DNA of 5,967 nt, from assembly GCA_964600345.1 (NCBI GenBank), contig CAZRKA010000182.1, positions 1 through 5,967 on the forward strand. The letters are read 5' to 3'. Below are positions 1 to 5,746 of the stretch, piece after piece; positions within the stretch are counted from its first letter, which is position 1; the number at the start of each line of letters is the position of its first letter. Position numbers and translations under genes: made by a program. The stretch comes from JABMMZ01 sp964600345 (GTDB taxonomy: Bacteria; Bacteroidota; Bacteroidia; NS11-12g; UBA955). The notes under the pieces were generated by a model. The model made no database searches, was not told the DNA's origin, and was given only the letters and a program-made list of their open reading frames with translations.

Positions 1-143
1 GCTTCCTGCGTACTGATACCAAGGAATGACATAATCTCGTCGTCGTAGCAAATCTCAAAAAGCTCTTTGTAAATCTCAGGCGTTAGCGGCCTCAGTTTGA
101 TGTCGGGCATTGATTCCACTACTATGTCAGAATGATATTTCAT
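1..143 (-). CDS. GNAT-family N-acetyltransferase, N-terminal part (runs off left edge)
   Basis: The first 47 residues are visible, reading leftward from an ATG at 141-143. Residues 15-42 (IKLRPLTPEIYKELFEIC, then a DDEIMSFLG segment) match the usual opening of RimJ-like GNAT acetyltransferases: a beta strand ending in LRPL, a helix, then D-E-x-M-x-F-L-G. Such enzymes move an acetyl group from acetyl-CoA to an amine on a protein, small molecule or drug; the substrate cannot be told here because the acetyl-CoA-binding motif lies outside the window. A second in-frame ATG (codon 12, at 108-110) is an alternative start, since the homologous region begins just after it. The gene diverges from the MATE gene and has a plausible promoter about 70 bases upstream. 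The family call rests on a short N-terminal stretch, so another alpha/beta protein is possible. Confidence 0.6.
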   Translation of the reverse strand, partial: MKYHSDIVVESMPDIKLRPLTPEIYKELFEICYDDEIMSFLGISTQE

Positions 144-211
144 AGTTTTTCCCGCTTATTTATATAAAAACCTCACTAATTATTAATACGCTGAATACGT
201 GTTTAGAAATT

Positions 212-219
212 CAAAGATA
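212..219 (-). promoter_or_regulatory. Bacteroidetes-type -7 element for the acetyltransferase gene
   Basis: Read on the minus strand this is TATCTTTG, a full match to the Bacteroidetes -7 consensus TAnnTTTG. It would start transcription near 205 and leave a leader of about 60 bases before the ATG at 143. I see no convincing TTG-type -33 element at the usual distance, so the call rests on the -7 match and its position in a divergent intergenic region. Confidence 0.5.
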
Positions 220-284
220 TAACATTTCTGACTATATTAAGGTCTTGTTTTATAAGCTCATGTAAAAAACTTAACTTCGCAAGT

Positions 285-1640
285 CTGTTAAAAAGGCTGA
301 AATCATATCGCGAAATTGTTGGAGGTATTGCCCGTCTGGCTTTTCCTATTACCATAAGTCAACTCGGGCTTGTGCTGATGGGCTTTGCCGATGTTATTAT
401 GCTGGGAAGATATTCCACCATATCGATGAGCTCGGCCGGAGTTGGCAATGCTGTTTTCTTTTTATTCGCATTGATAGGTATTGGTACTTTATATGCAGTC
501 AGCACAATAATATCTATCGCTGACGGCGAAGAAATACCCCAGCAAGCCATACCGGTATTTTTTTCTTCAATAAAAGTGACCATCTTGCTCAGTCTGGTCT
601 TAATGGGAATTAATTATTTCTTTTATCTCAATTTCGATATATTCGGACAGTCGAAAGGCGTTACTGTATTAAGCCGCGAATATTTGTGGATAGTCAATTT
701 TTCTATTCCCGCGCTGCTATTGTTCAACAACGGTAAGCAAACTCTTGATGGTTTGGGTAAAACAGGTATATCCATGTATGTTACCATTATAGGGTTATTG
801 ATTAATGTGATTTTCAATTATTTGATGATATACGGAAAATTTGGCTTTCCAGAAATGGGTCTTGCCGGTGCAGCATGGGCTACGGTTATCGCCAGATACG
901 TCATGGCTGTCATCATGCTTTTTTGGGCCTGGTTCCATCCGAGAATGAATGAACTCAAAAAAATGAGTATAGTGCACAAGTCGTATTTCGTTTCAATTCT
1001 GAGAATCGGAATCCCCGTTGGATTTACTTATTTCTTCGAAATAGCTGCATTTTCATTTGCGCTCATAATGGCTGGTCAGATTTCCGATTTGCACTCGGGT
1101 GCTCATCAGATTGCCATAAACCTCGCCAGTATTACATATATGTTTGTAATGGGTATATCAGCTGCCTGCGGCATTCTGGTTGGCAATAATTACGGTGCAA
1201 AGGACGCCGCAGGAGTTAGGCGGGCAGGAATGGCAGCTATAATTCTGACCGTGCTGATTGAATTGGTATTTGCTGTAGTTTTCTTTGTTTTTAATAATGA
1301 GCTGGCGTTAATTTATACAGATGATGCAGCACTACTGGCACTTACACCATCACTAATTATACTGGCAGCCTTTTTTCAGCTTAGCGACGGCTTGCAGGCT
1401 GTTGCGGCCGGCGCATTAAGGGGTATTAAAGATACCAAAATAACCGGAATCATCGCTTTTGTTTCGTACTGGATAATTATGATGCCCGGGGCCTGGTTAC
1501 TATGTTTTAATGCAGGAATGGGAATAAACGGTATCTGGCTGGCTTTTGTAGTCGGATTAAGCTTTGCAGCTGTCTTACTATTATACAGATTCCACCGGCA
1601 AACGGCATCAGGGGTATTGCAGTTTGGTGACGAATCCTGA
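285..1640 (+). CDS. MATE-family multidrug efflux transporter, NorM type (non-canonical start)
   Basis: Inner-membrane cation-coupled exporter of the MATE superfamily, expected to have 12 membrane helices and to expel cationic drugs or metabolites. NorM-like features are GFAD then IMLG in helix 1, DGLGKT in mid-protein, INVIFNYLMIYGKFGFPEMG before the middle loop, YFFEIAAF at the start of the second half, and FQLSDGLQAVAAGALRG-IKDT late in the protein. Membrane-helix homology clearly continues upstream of the first GTG (372) and ATG (378): in frame, 297-371 reads LKSYREIVGG-IARLAFPITI-SQLGL, the usual start of helix 1. The frame is open back to 207 but holds no ATG, GTG or TTG before 372. I give the CTG at 285 as the likeliest start. 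It yields 451 residues, a normal family length, and puts the helix-1 Asp at residue 36, Glu at 252 and Asp at 368, near the coupling residues I recall for Vibrio NorM (36, 255, 371). CTG at 297 is the main alternative. Strict gene callers would start at 372 or 378. It is followed 31 bases later by a barrel-protein gene. Confidence 0.9.
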   Translation: MLKRLKSYREIVGGIARLAFPITISQLGLVLMGFADVIMLGRYSTISMSSAGVGNAVFFLFALIGIGTLYAVSTIISIADGEEIPQQAIPVFFSSIKVTILLSLVLMGINYFFYLNFDIFGQSKGVTVLSREYLWIVNFSIPALLLFNNGKQTLDGLGKTGISMYVTIIGLLINVIFNYLMIYGKFGFPEMGLAGAAWATVIARYVMAVIMLFWAWFHPRMNELKKMSIVHKSYFVSILRIGIPVGFTYFFEIAAFSFALIMAGQISDLHSGAHQIAINLASITYMFVMGISAACGILVGNNYGAKDAAGVRRAGMAAIILTVLIELVFAVVFFVFNNELALIYTDDAALLALTPSLIILAAFFQLSDGLQAVAAGALRGIKDTKITGIIAFVSYWIIMMPGAWLLCFNAGMGINGIWLAFVVGLSFAAVLLLYRFHRQTASGVLQFGDES

Positions 1641-1671
1641 TATTCACCTTGAAATTAAATATGATATTAAA

Positions 1672-2463
1672 ATGATGACAACATTTAATCGTAGGTTTAA
1701 AGCAGGCAAGTGTGTTTTATTAATCCTGATATTGAATTGCATTGATCTTAAAGGACAGTTAAAAGATCCCGGATACAGTTTTGCCATTGAACCTACCTTC
1801 AGTTCGCGCATCGCAGTATACAAAGGGTCGTACTCAGATGCATACAAAGATTCTTTACAGAAAGCAGACCGGTATCGTGATGCAATAGGCGCTTCTTTTT
1901 TGGTTTCATTCAAAACGGGTAAAAAACAAAGGATTTATGCCGGACTTCAGTTTAGCAATTTCGGGTTTACACGAAAAAAAGAAAACATAAGGTTTATGGA
2001 CACCATTCACCCACAGATAGGAATTATGAATGATCTTTCTCAAACAGGTGGTGCTTATGTTGATTTTAATTACAGATTCATGTATCTGTCGCTTCCGGTA
2101 CTTTTTTCAAGACAAATAAGCGGGAAAAAAATGACATCTACTTTGGTCCACCTGATCTGGGGTGGTTCTGTATCGGTATTGATGCAACATGATATCCGTG
2201 CGGTATTACATGGCTTTTCTACAAGAGGGGCAGAGAAAGTACATCTGCTGAACAACTCTGCGGCAGAGGCTTCCAGAATTAATGCGTGTCTTCACGCCGG
2301 ATTCAGGGTGGAAAACTTATTATTCGGTAAAGATACATGGATATTTGCCCAGCCTGAAATTTTCCTGCCCGCATTTACAGCAAACGGCAGCAGTGAACGA
2401 TACAGACTACTGGCAGCTGGAATTCAGGTGGGGATTTACTATCAGCCAATTAAAGATAAGTAG
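1672..2463 (+). CDS. Outer-membrane beta-barrel protein, PorT-like, function unknown
   Basis: A 263-residue secreted protein. Residues 1-28 look like a signal peptide: basic FNRRFKAGK, hydrophobic CVLLILIL, then a likely cut between Gly28 and Gln29, a mature N-terminal Gln being common in this phylum. The rest alternates polar and hydrophobic residues as in beta strands. It includes the YLSLPVLF segment (138-145), typical of the Bacteroidetes OMP_b-brl_2/PorT-like barrels, and ends with a strand-like GIQVGIYYQ. No catalytic motif is visible. I chose the ATG at 1672 (ATG at 1675 is equivalent) because the open frame further upstream would overlap the MATE gene by 77 bases and precede the signal peptide. 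It lies 31 bases after the MATE stop and 7 bases before dtd, so the three are probably co-transcribed. A role as partner of the exporter is possible, but this single-chain barrel does not resemble TolC, and MATE pumps normally work without an outer-membrane partner. Confidence 0.75.
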   Translation: MMTTFNRRFKAGKCVLLILILNCIDLKGQLKDPGYSFAIEPTFSSRIAVYKGSYSDAYKDSLQKADRYRDAIGASFLVSFKTGKKQRIYAGLQFSNFGFTRKKENIRFMDTIHPQIGIMNDLSQTGGAYVDFNYRFMYLSLPVLFSRQISGKKMTSTLVHLIWGGSVSVLMQHDIRAVLHGFSTRGAEKVHLLNNSAAEASRINACLHAGFRVENLLFGKDTWIFAQPEIFLPAFTANGSSERYRLLAAGIQVGIYYQPIKDK

Positions 2464-2470
2464 TGCAGAT

Positions 2471-2926
2471 ATGAGGGTGGTGATTCAAAGAGTTGCGCAA
2501 GCATCTGTTAGTATTGATGGAAAAATTCACAGTAGTATTGGTAACGGACTAATGGTGCTCATCGGCATTGAAGAAAAAGACAATTCCGAAGATGTCAGAT
2601 GGCTGGTATCGAAAGTAGCCGGTATGCGCATTTTCAGCGACCCTGAGGGTAAAATGAACCTTTCACTTAAGGATACAGGCGGCGAATGTCTTCTGATCAG
2701 TCAGTTTACACTTCATGCCAACACAGCCAAAGGCAATCGGCCATCATTTATACGTGCAGCCCGGCCCGAACAGGCCATTCCGCTATACAAACTTTTCATC
2801 TCCGAACTATCCCTTTGCCTTCCGGGGAAAGTACATACCGGCGTATTTGGTGCCGATATGAAAGTTTCTCTTCTCAACGACGGTCCGGTCACTATACTTG
2901 TCGACAGCAGGAACAGAGAGGATTAA
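2471..2926 (+). CDS. dtd: D-aminoacyl-tRNA deacylase
   Basis: A cytoplasmic homodimeric proofreading enzyme that hydrolyses D-amino acids (and glycine mischarged on tRNA-Ala) from tRNA. The 151-residue product has the normal family length and starts MRVVIQRVAQASVSIDG, the standard DTD opening. Diagnostic motifs are SQFTL at 77-81, KGNRPSF at 87-93, the TGVFGADM segment at 123-130, and NDGPVT at 136-141, which carries the Gly-cisPro pair that gives chiral selectivity. The start at ATG 2471 is set by the family N-terminus; the open frame upstream to 2282 overlaps the preceding gene and has no DTD similarity. There is no clear Shine-Dalgarno sequence. The gene follows the barrel-protein stop by 7 bases, which suggests co-transcription, and ends just before the 82-base repeat array. 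Confidence 0.95.
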   Translation: MRVVIQRVAQASVSIDGKIHSSIGNGLMVLIGIEEKDNSEDVRWLVSKVAGMRIFSDPEGKMNLSLKDTGGECLLISQFTLHANTAKGNRPSFIRAARPEQAIPLYKLFISELSLCLPGKVHTGVFGADMKVSLLNDGPVTILVDSRNRED

Positions 2927-2993
2927 AACAATCAACCATATTCAGGCATTGGCAATTCTCCAGTCCCCGTGTCAGAACCTCCTTAGTCAGCAC

Positions 2994-3055
2994 GATACAG
3001 GGCAAGCTTTAGTCCATCTCTAGTCTTTTAGTCTTTAGTCTTTCATCCCTGTATC
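2994..3055. other. Potential stem-loop 1 in the repeat array
   Basis: GATACAGGG at 2994-3002 is the perfect reverse complement of CCCTGTATC at 3047-3055, giving a 9-base-pair stem around a 44-base pyrimidine-rich loop. The left arm could instead pair with CCCCGTGTC at 2965-2973, but that pairing has one mismatch and one wobble. No T-run follows, so it does not look like an intrinsic terminator. Confidence 0.5.
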
Positions 3056-3075
3056 AGAGCCTCCTTCGTCGACAC

Positions 3076-3137
3076 GATACAGGGCAGGCTTTAGTCCATC
3101 TCTAGTCTTTTTGTCTTTAGTCTTTCATCCTTGTATC
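3076..3137. other. Potential stem-loop 2 in the repeat array
   Basis: GATACAGGG at 3076-3084 pairs with CCTTGTATC at 3129-3137, with eight Watson-Crick pairs and one G-T wobble around a 44-base loop. The same left arm can alternatively pair perfectly with CCCTGTATC at 3047-3055 around a 20-base loop, so this copy does not tell the two folds apart. Confidence 0.45.
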
Positions 3138-3157
3138 AGAGCCTCCTTCGTTGACAC

Positions 3158-3219
3158 GACACGGGGCAAACTTTAGTCCATCTCTAGTCTTTTTGTCTTT
3201 AGTCTTTCATCCCCGTGTC
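3158..3219. other. Potential stem-loop 3 in the repeat array
   Basis: GACACGGGG at 3158-3166 is the perfect reverse complement of CCCCGTGTC at 3211-3219. Relative to stem-loop 1, two positions have changed on both arms (T to C and A to G on one, A to G and T to C on the other), so pairing is kept. The alternative short fold with CCTTGTATC at 3129-3137 would need two wobbles and a mismatch. Confidence 0.5.
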
Positions 3220-3240
3220 AGAGTCTCCCTCGTCGGCACG

Positions 3241-3323
3241 CTATCATGACAATATCTAATCTATCTCGTCTAATCTATCTTCTATCTCCTATCTTCTTTC
3301 GTCTTTTATCATTCATCTTTCCC
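3241..3323 (+). repeat. Pyrimidine-rich low-complexity tract with repeated TATC
   Basis: Between the repeat array and the panD promoter the plus strand is almost all C, T and A. TATC begins at 3242, 3253, 3262, 3276, 3283, 3290 and 3307, before the promoter copy at 3324. Several copies are near matches to the -7 element (TATCTTCT, TATCTCCT), so the tract may be a field of degenerate promoter-like sites or simply slippage-derived low-complexity DNA. An open frame does continue through it into panD, but the translation is low-complexity and lies upstream of the conserved PanD start. Confidence 0.6.
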
Positions 3324-3331
3324 TATCTTTG
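3324..3331 (+). promoter_or_regulatory. Bacteroidetes-type -7 element for the panD operon
   Basis: TATCTTTG followed by CACC is a full match to TAnnTTTG. A start site a few bases downstream (about 3335-3338) would leave a leader of under ten bases before the panD ATG at 3342. The -33 position has only T-rich sequence (TTTCG near 3297), not a clear TTTG. The position directly in front of the first gene of a tight three-gene cluster supports the call. Confidence 0.7.
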
Positions 3332-3341
3332 CACCCGTTTT

Positions 3342-3686
3342 ATGATGATTGAAGTTTTAAAATCGAAGATTCACAATGTCAGAATTACGTTTACCGAGTT
3401 AAATTATATCGGCAGTATCACCATTGATGAGGATCTTCTTGATGCAGCTAACATGATTGAAAATGAGAAGGTACTAATAGTCAATAATACCAATGGCGAA
3501 AGACTTGAGACTTATGTTATTAAAGGGGAAAGAGGCAGTGGTATTATCGGACTGAATGGTGCAGCGGCCCGGAGAGGTATGATAGGCGACGAGCTTATCA
3601 TCATCAGTTTTGCAAGCATGGAGTTTGAACAGGCCAAAACGCATAAGCCATGGCTTGTATTCCCAAATAAATACAATAAGCTTTGA
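3342..3686 (+). CDS. panD: Aspartate 1-decarboxylase precursor
   Basis: A cytoplasmic pyruvoyl enzyme that decarboxylates L-aspartate to beta-alanine for pantothenate and coenzyme A synthesis. The 114-residue proenzyme has family length and all the key residues at the standard numbering: Lys9, the self-cleavage site Gly24-Ser25 within YIGSITID (Ser25 becomes the pyruvoyl group), Arg54, Thr57 and Tyr58 in GERLETYV, and Asn72 in NGAAAR. That agreement fixes the start at ATG 3342; ATG 3345 would shift the numbering by one, and the frame upstream to 3246 is low-complexity. A -7 promoter element lies 10 bases upstream, so the mRNA is nearly leaderless. The TGA stop overlaps the next gene's ATG by one base. 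The usual partner panC is not in the window. Confidence 0.96.
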   Translation: MMIEVLKSKIHNVRITFTELNYIGSITIDEDLLDAANMIENEKVLIVNNTNGERLETYVIKGERGSGIIGLNGAAARRGMIGDELIIISFASMEFEQAKTHKPWLVFPNKYNKL

Positions 3687-4645
3687 TGAATAAAAAGGAG
3701 ATTATCAAATACCTGATTTTTGCGGCACTGGGTGTATTGATAGTCTATTTTATCCAGAGAAATTTCACTTTCAGCGAATTTATAGCCAATTTAAAACTCG
3801 CAAGGATTGAATATGTAATTCTGTCTGTTTCGGTAGGCGTTCTGGCAGTATTTATCCGTGCTTTGAGATGGCGGCTTTTGCTCGAACCAATGGGCTATAA
3901 AACAAGCCTTGGAAATGCATATCACGCAACCATGAGCGGATATCTGGTAAATCTGGGCATTCCTCGTTCAGGAGAGGTTTCCCGTTGTGCCATGTTTTCA
4001 AAAACGGATAATATTCCTTTGAACATTCTGGTAGGAACTGTCCTTAGTGAAAGGGTACTCGATTTGTTCATGCTTTTGCTGGTTGTTATGGGCGCAGTAT
4101 TACTTCAGTTCGATCTGCTTTATACTTATATCTACGATAATCTGCTTATCAGGCTAATGGACAATATTCTGTTGCTTTCAGTGATAATGGCGATTATGCT
4201 GATAGGACTTATTTTCGTTTTCAGGGCTCGCAAAATTTTCAAGGCGGATACCGGTATTGGTAAAGCTTTACTCGGATTTTTTGACGGAATAAAAAGTATT
4301 TTCTCTCTTAAACAACCCTTACTGTTTGTTCTGTATACAATTGGTATTTGGGCATCATATCTGGTAATGACTTATACGCTTCTTCTCGCTTTTGATTTTA
4401 CCGATCATCTGGGAATTGGCGGCGGATTATCTACACTCGTTTTCAGCACTCTTGGCGTAATTGTACCGGCTCCCGCAGGAAGTGCAACCATTGTATCAAT
4501 TCAGATGGGCCTTACTCAAATTTACAGTATTGCTGAAACCCAGGCTAAAGCCATTAGTCTGGTAATGTTCTTCAGCAATATTTTTATGATTATTTTCGCA
4601 GGAACAATTTCGTATGTCATCATGGCAAAAAGAACTAAGATCTGA
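3686..4645 (+). CDS. Flippase-like integral membrane protein (UPF0104 / LPG-synthase TM family)
   Basis: A 319-residue polytopic inner-membrane protein. Hydrophobic segments lie near residues 7-24, 43-60, 114-140, 158-180, 211-235, 247-270 and 288-312. Family hallmarks are RALRWRLLL (58-66), the loop GYLVNLGIPRSGEVSR (85-100), SERVLDLF (121-128), and a late STLGVIVPAPAGSAT motif (254-268), which matches the glycine- and proline-rich signature of the domain also found in MprF and AglD. Members have been linked to moving or modifying lipids and lipid-linked sugars, but for this gene the substrate is unknown. The start is ATG 3686, overlapping the panD stop as TGATG; the in-frame TTG one codon earlier is less likely. 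It overlaps rfaE2 in the same way, which suggests translational coupling. Placement beside a heptose-activation gene makes a role in surface-glycan lipid handling plausible, as inference only. Confidence 0.85.
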   Translation: MNKKEIIKYLIFAALGVLIVYFIQRNFTFSEFIANLKLARIEYVILSVSVGVLAVFIRALRWRLLLEPMGYKTSLGNAYHATMSGYLVNLGIPRSGEVSRCAMFSKTDNIPLNILVGTVLSERVLDLFMLLLVVMGAVLLQFDLLYTYIYDNLLIRLMDNILLLSVIMAIMLIGLIFVFRARKIFKADTGIGKALLGFFDGIKSIFSLKQPLLFVLYTIGIWASYLVMTYTLLLAFDFTDHLGIGGGLSTLVFSTLGVIVPAPAGSATIVSIQMGLTQIYSIAETQAKAISLVMFFSNIFMIIFAGTISYVIMAKRTKI

Positions 4646-5139
4646 TGGGAAAACACAGTCAAATCAGCGCTAAAATTTTAAGTCTCGAAGAATTATTACC
4701 ACGTCTTGAAACCGACAGGTCGAATGGACTAAACATTGTATTTACCAATGGCTGTTTTGATATTCTTCACAAAGGGCATGTCGATTATCTTGCAAAAGCA
4801 GCAGATAAGGGCGACAGACTTATAGTAGCGGTCAATACAGATGACTCTGTGCGAAGGCAGGGTAAATCACCTTCCAGGCCAATTCAAGACGAGCAGGCAA
4901 GGGCTTATGTACTTGCAGGGCTGGAGAGTGTCGACTATATCTTGTTATTTAATGAGGATACCCCAAAAGAAATTATTGAATTTATTAAACCGGATGTACT
5001 TGTCAAAGGTGCTGATTACAAGGCTGAAGATATTGTAGGTTATGATACTGTTATATCAAACGGAGGCAAGGTTGAGACAATAGATTTCATTCCAGGATAT
5101 TCGACAACTTCCATTGAGAACAAGATTAAAAAAAGCTGA
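4645..5139 (+). CDS. rfaE2: D-glycero-beta-D-manno-heptose 1-phosphate adenylyltransferase
   Basis: A cytoplasmic nucleotidyltransferase that joins ATP and heptose 1-phosphate to form ADP-heptose, the activated sugar for LPS core or other surface glycans. The 164-residue product corresponds to the C-terminal half of the two-domain HldE and stands alone here, as in organisms with a separate kinase (HldA). Visible motifs are FTNGCFDILHKGHVDYL (33-49) with the HxGH active-site signature at 42-45, the PSRPIQDEQAR segment (76-86), IKPDVLVKGADY (114-125), and GYSTTSI (151-157), the conserved nucleotide-binding end motif. The start ATG overlaps the preceding TGA by one base (TGATG). No heptose kinase or glycosyltransferase is in the window. 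The stop lies one base from the end of a convergent gene, with no terminator visible between them. Confidence 0.95.
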   Translation: MGKHSQISAKILSLEELLPRLETDRSNGLNIVFTNGCFDILHKGHVDYLAKAADKGDRLIVAVNTDDSVRRQGKSPSRPIQDEQARAYVLAGLESVDYILLFNEDTPKEIIEFIKPDVLVKGADYKAEDIVGYDTVISNGGKVETIDFIPGYSTTSIENKIKKS

Positions 5140-5140
5140 A

Positions 5141-5743
5141 TCAGAATCTGCCTGAGAAACCAAACTGTACAATGGATTTAGCCGCTCCGGCTTCAAAATA
5201 AAATCCGAGATTATCGTCCATCATATACCGGAATCCGATGGTCGATTCCAATCCAAACCTGTTTAACGGCGGCAGATCGATGGACGGGGCGCCATCTTTG
5301 TAATCAGCTTCGATTATCAGTTTGCCGGTCCTGAATCCAATTCCAATTCCGGCATATACATCCCAGTGTTCATTTTCTTCAGGATTTAGAAAATGTATAT
5401 TGGTTCTGAAATTAAATGCAGTATTGTTATTGCTGATCTTGATTTTATTGATCACCAGTTTCCCGGAAAAGGTATCCAGAAAATCTTTGTTGTAAGAAAT
5501 TGTATAAGTAATGTGATTAATACTCAAACCAATACCTATAAATGGACTTACCCTGTATTCGTATTTCAGGTGGTAAGGTCCGGTACCTGTTGATTTGGCA
5601 TCTCTTTCAGAATTATAAGTGTTAAAAAGAAGTCTGGGAAGGTTGGGAAATCCTGCACCGATACTAACCGTGTGTTTTAGCTCCTGTGCATTGATAAAAC
5701 ATACAGAAACTAAATAAACTAAAGGCAGCAGTATACGTTTCAT
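5141..5743 (-). CDS. Small outer-membrane beta-barrel protein, function unknown
   Basis: A 200-residue secreted protein. Residues 1-19 are a clear signal peptide (MKR, then the hydrophobic ILLPLVYLVSVCF, then INA) with cleavage before Gln20. The mature part alternates aromatic or hydrophobic and polar residues, as in an eight-stranded-type barrel, with strands such as PFIGIGLSINHITYTISY, WDVYAGIGIGFRTGK, FGLESTIGFRYMM and LGFYFEAGAA. The last residues, IVQFGFSGRF, end in a terminal Phe, the classical signal for insertion of barrels by the BAM machinery. No enzymatic or adhesin motif is seen, so the general OMP_b-brl label is as far as I can go. It starts three bases after the pyrC stop and is therefore probably expressed from the pyrC transcript. 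Confidence 0.75.
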   Translation of the reverse strand: MKRILLPLVYLVSVCFINAQELKHTVSIGAGFPNLPRLLFNTYNSERDAKSTGTGPYHLKYEYRVSPFIGIGLSINHITYTISYNKDFLDTFSGKLVINKIKISNNNTAFNFRTNIHFLNPEENEHWDVYAGIGIGFRTGKLIIEADYKDGAPSIDLPPLNRFGLESTIGFRYMMDDNLGFYFEAGAAKSIVQFGFSGRF

Positions 5744-5746
5744 TTC

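Larger units (their letters stand above)
2965..3240. repeat. Tandem array of an 82-base repeat, about 3.4 copies
   Basis: Copies begin at 2965, 3047, 3129 and 3211. The period is exactly 82 bases with no insertions or deletions, and the fourth copy stops after about 30 bases. By eye, copies 1 and 2 differ at about 8 positions and copies 2 and 3 at about 6. Each full copy has four parts: a CCCYGTRTC arm; a 20-base segment beginning AGA and containing CCTCCTT (CCTCCTTCG in copies 2 and 3); the complementary GAYACRGGG arm; and a 44-base pyrimidine-rich stretch with overlapping TAGTCTTT subrepeats ending TTTCAT. Because 82 is not divisible by three and stops occur in the frames, it is not a protein repeat. 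It fills most of the 415-base gap between dtd (stop 2926) and panD (start 3342). Bases 2927-2964 before it show nothing recognisable. The function is unknown; a REP-like or MITE-like intergenic element, or an RNA-structure element at a transcript boundary, are possibilities. Confidence 0.95.

Noticed and set aside
1564..1671. Extended start of the barrel gene overlapping the MATE gene
   Set aside because: It would put 36 residues before a good signal peptide and overlap MATE coding sequence by 77 bases. The start at 1672 fits better.
1672..1740. Lipoprotein signal in the first barrel protein (LILNC)
   Set aside because: The residue before the Cys is Asn, which does not fit a lipobox, and a signal-peptidase I type site follows before Gln29.
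2282..2470. Extended start of dtd
   Set aside because: It overlaps the barrel gene in another frame. The conserved DTD N-terminus MRVVIQRV begins exactly at 2471.
2686..3012. Open frame overlapping dtd and entering the repeat
   Set aside because: It is an out-of-frame shadow of dtd with no recognisable protein features.
2994..3219. Intrinsic terminators for the dtd transcript
   Set aside because: The stems are only 9 pairs around 44-base loops and none is followed by a T-run. A role in transcript 3' ends cannot be excluded but is not shown.
2965..3240. CRISPR array
   Set aside because: The whole 82-base period is repeated, including the stretches that would be spacers, so there are no unique spacers, and no cas genes are nearby.
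3246..3341. N-terminal extension of PanD
   Set aside because: The sequence is low-complexity and contains the promoter. PanD numbering (Gly24-Ser25) fixes the start at 3342.
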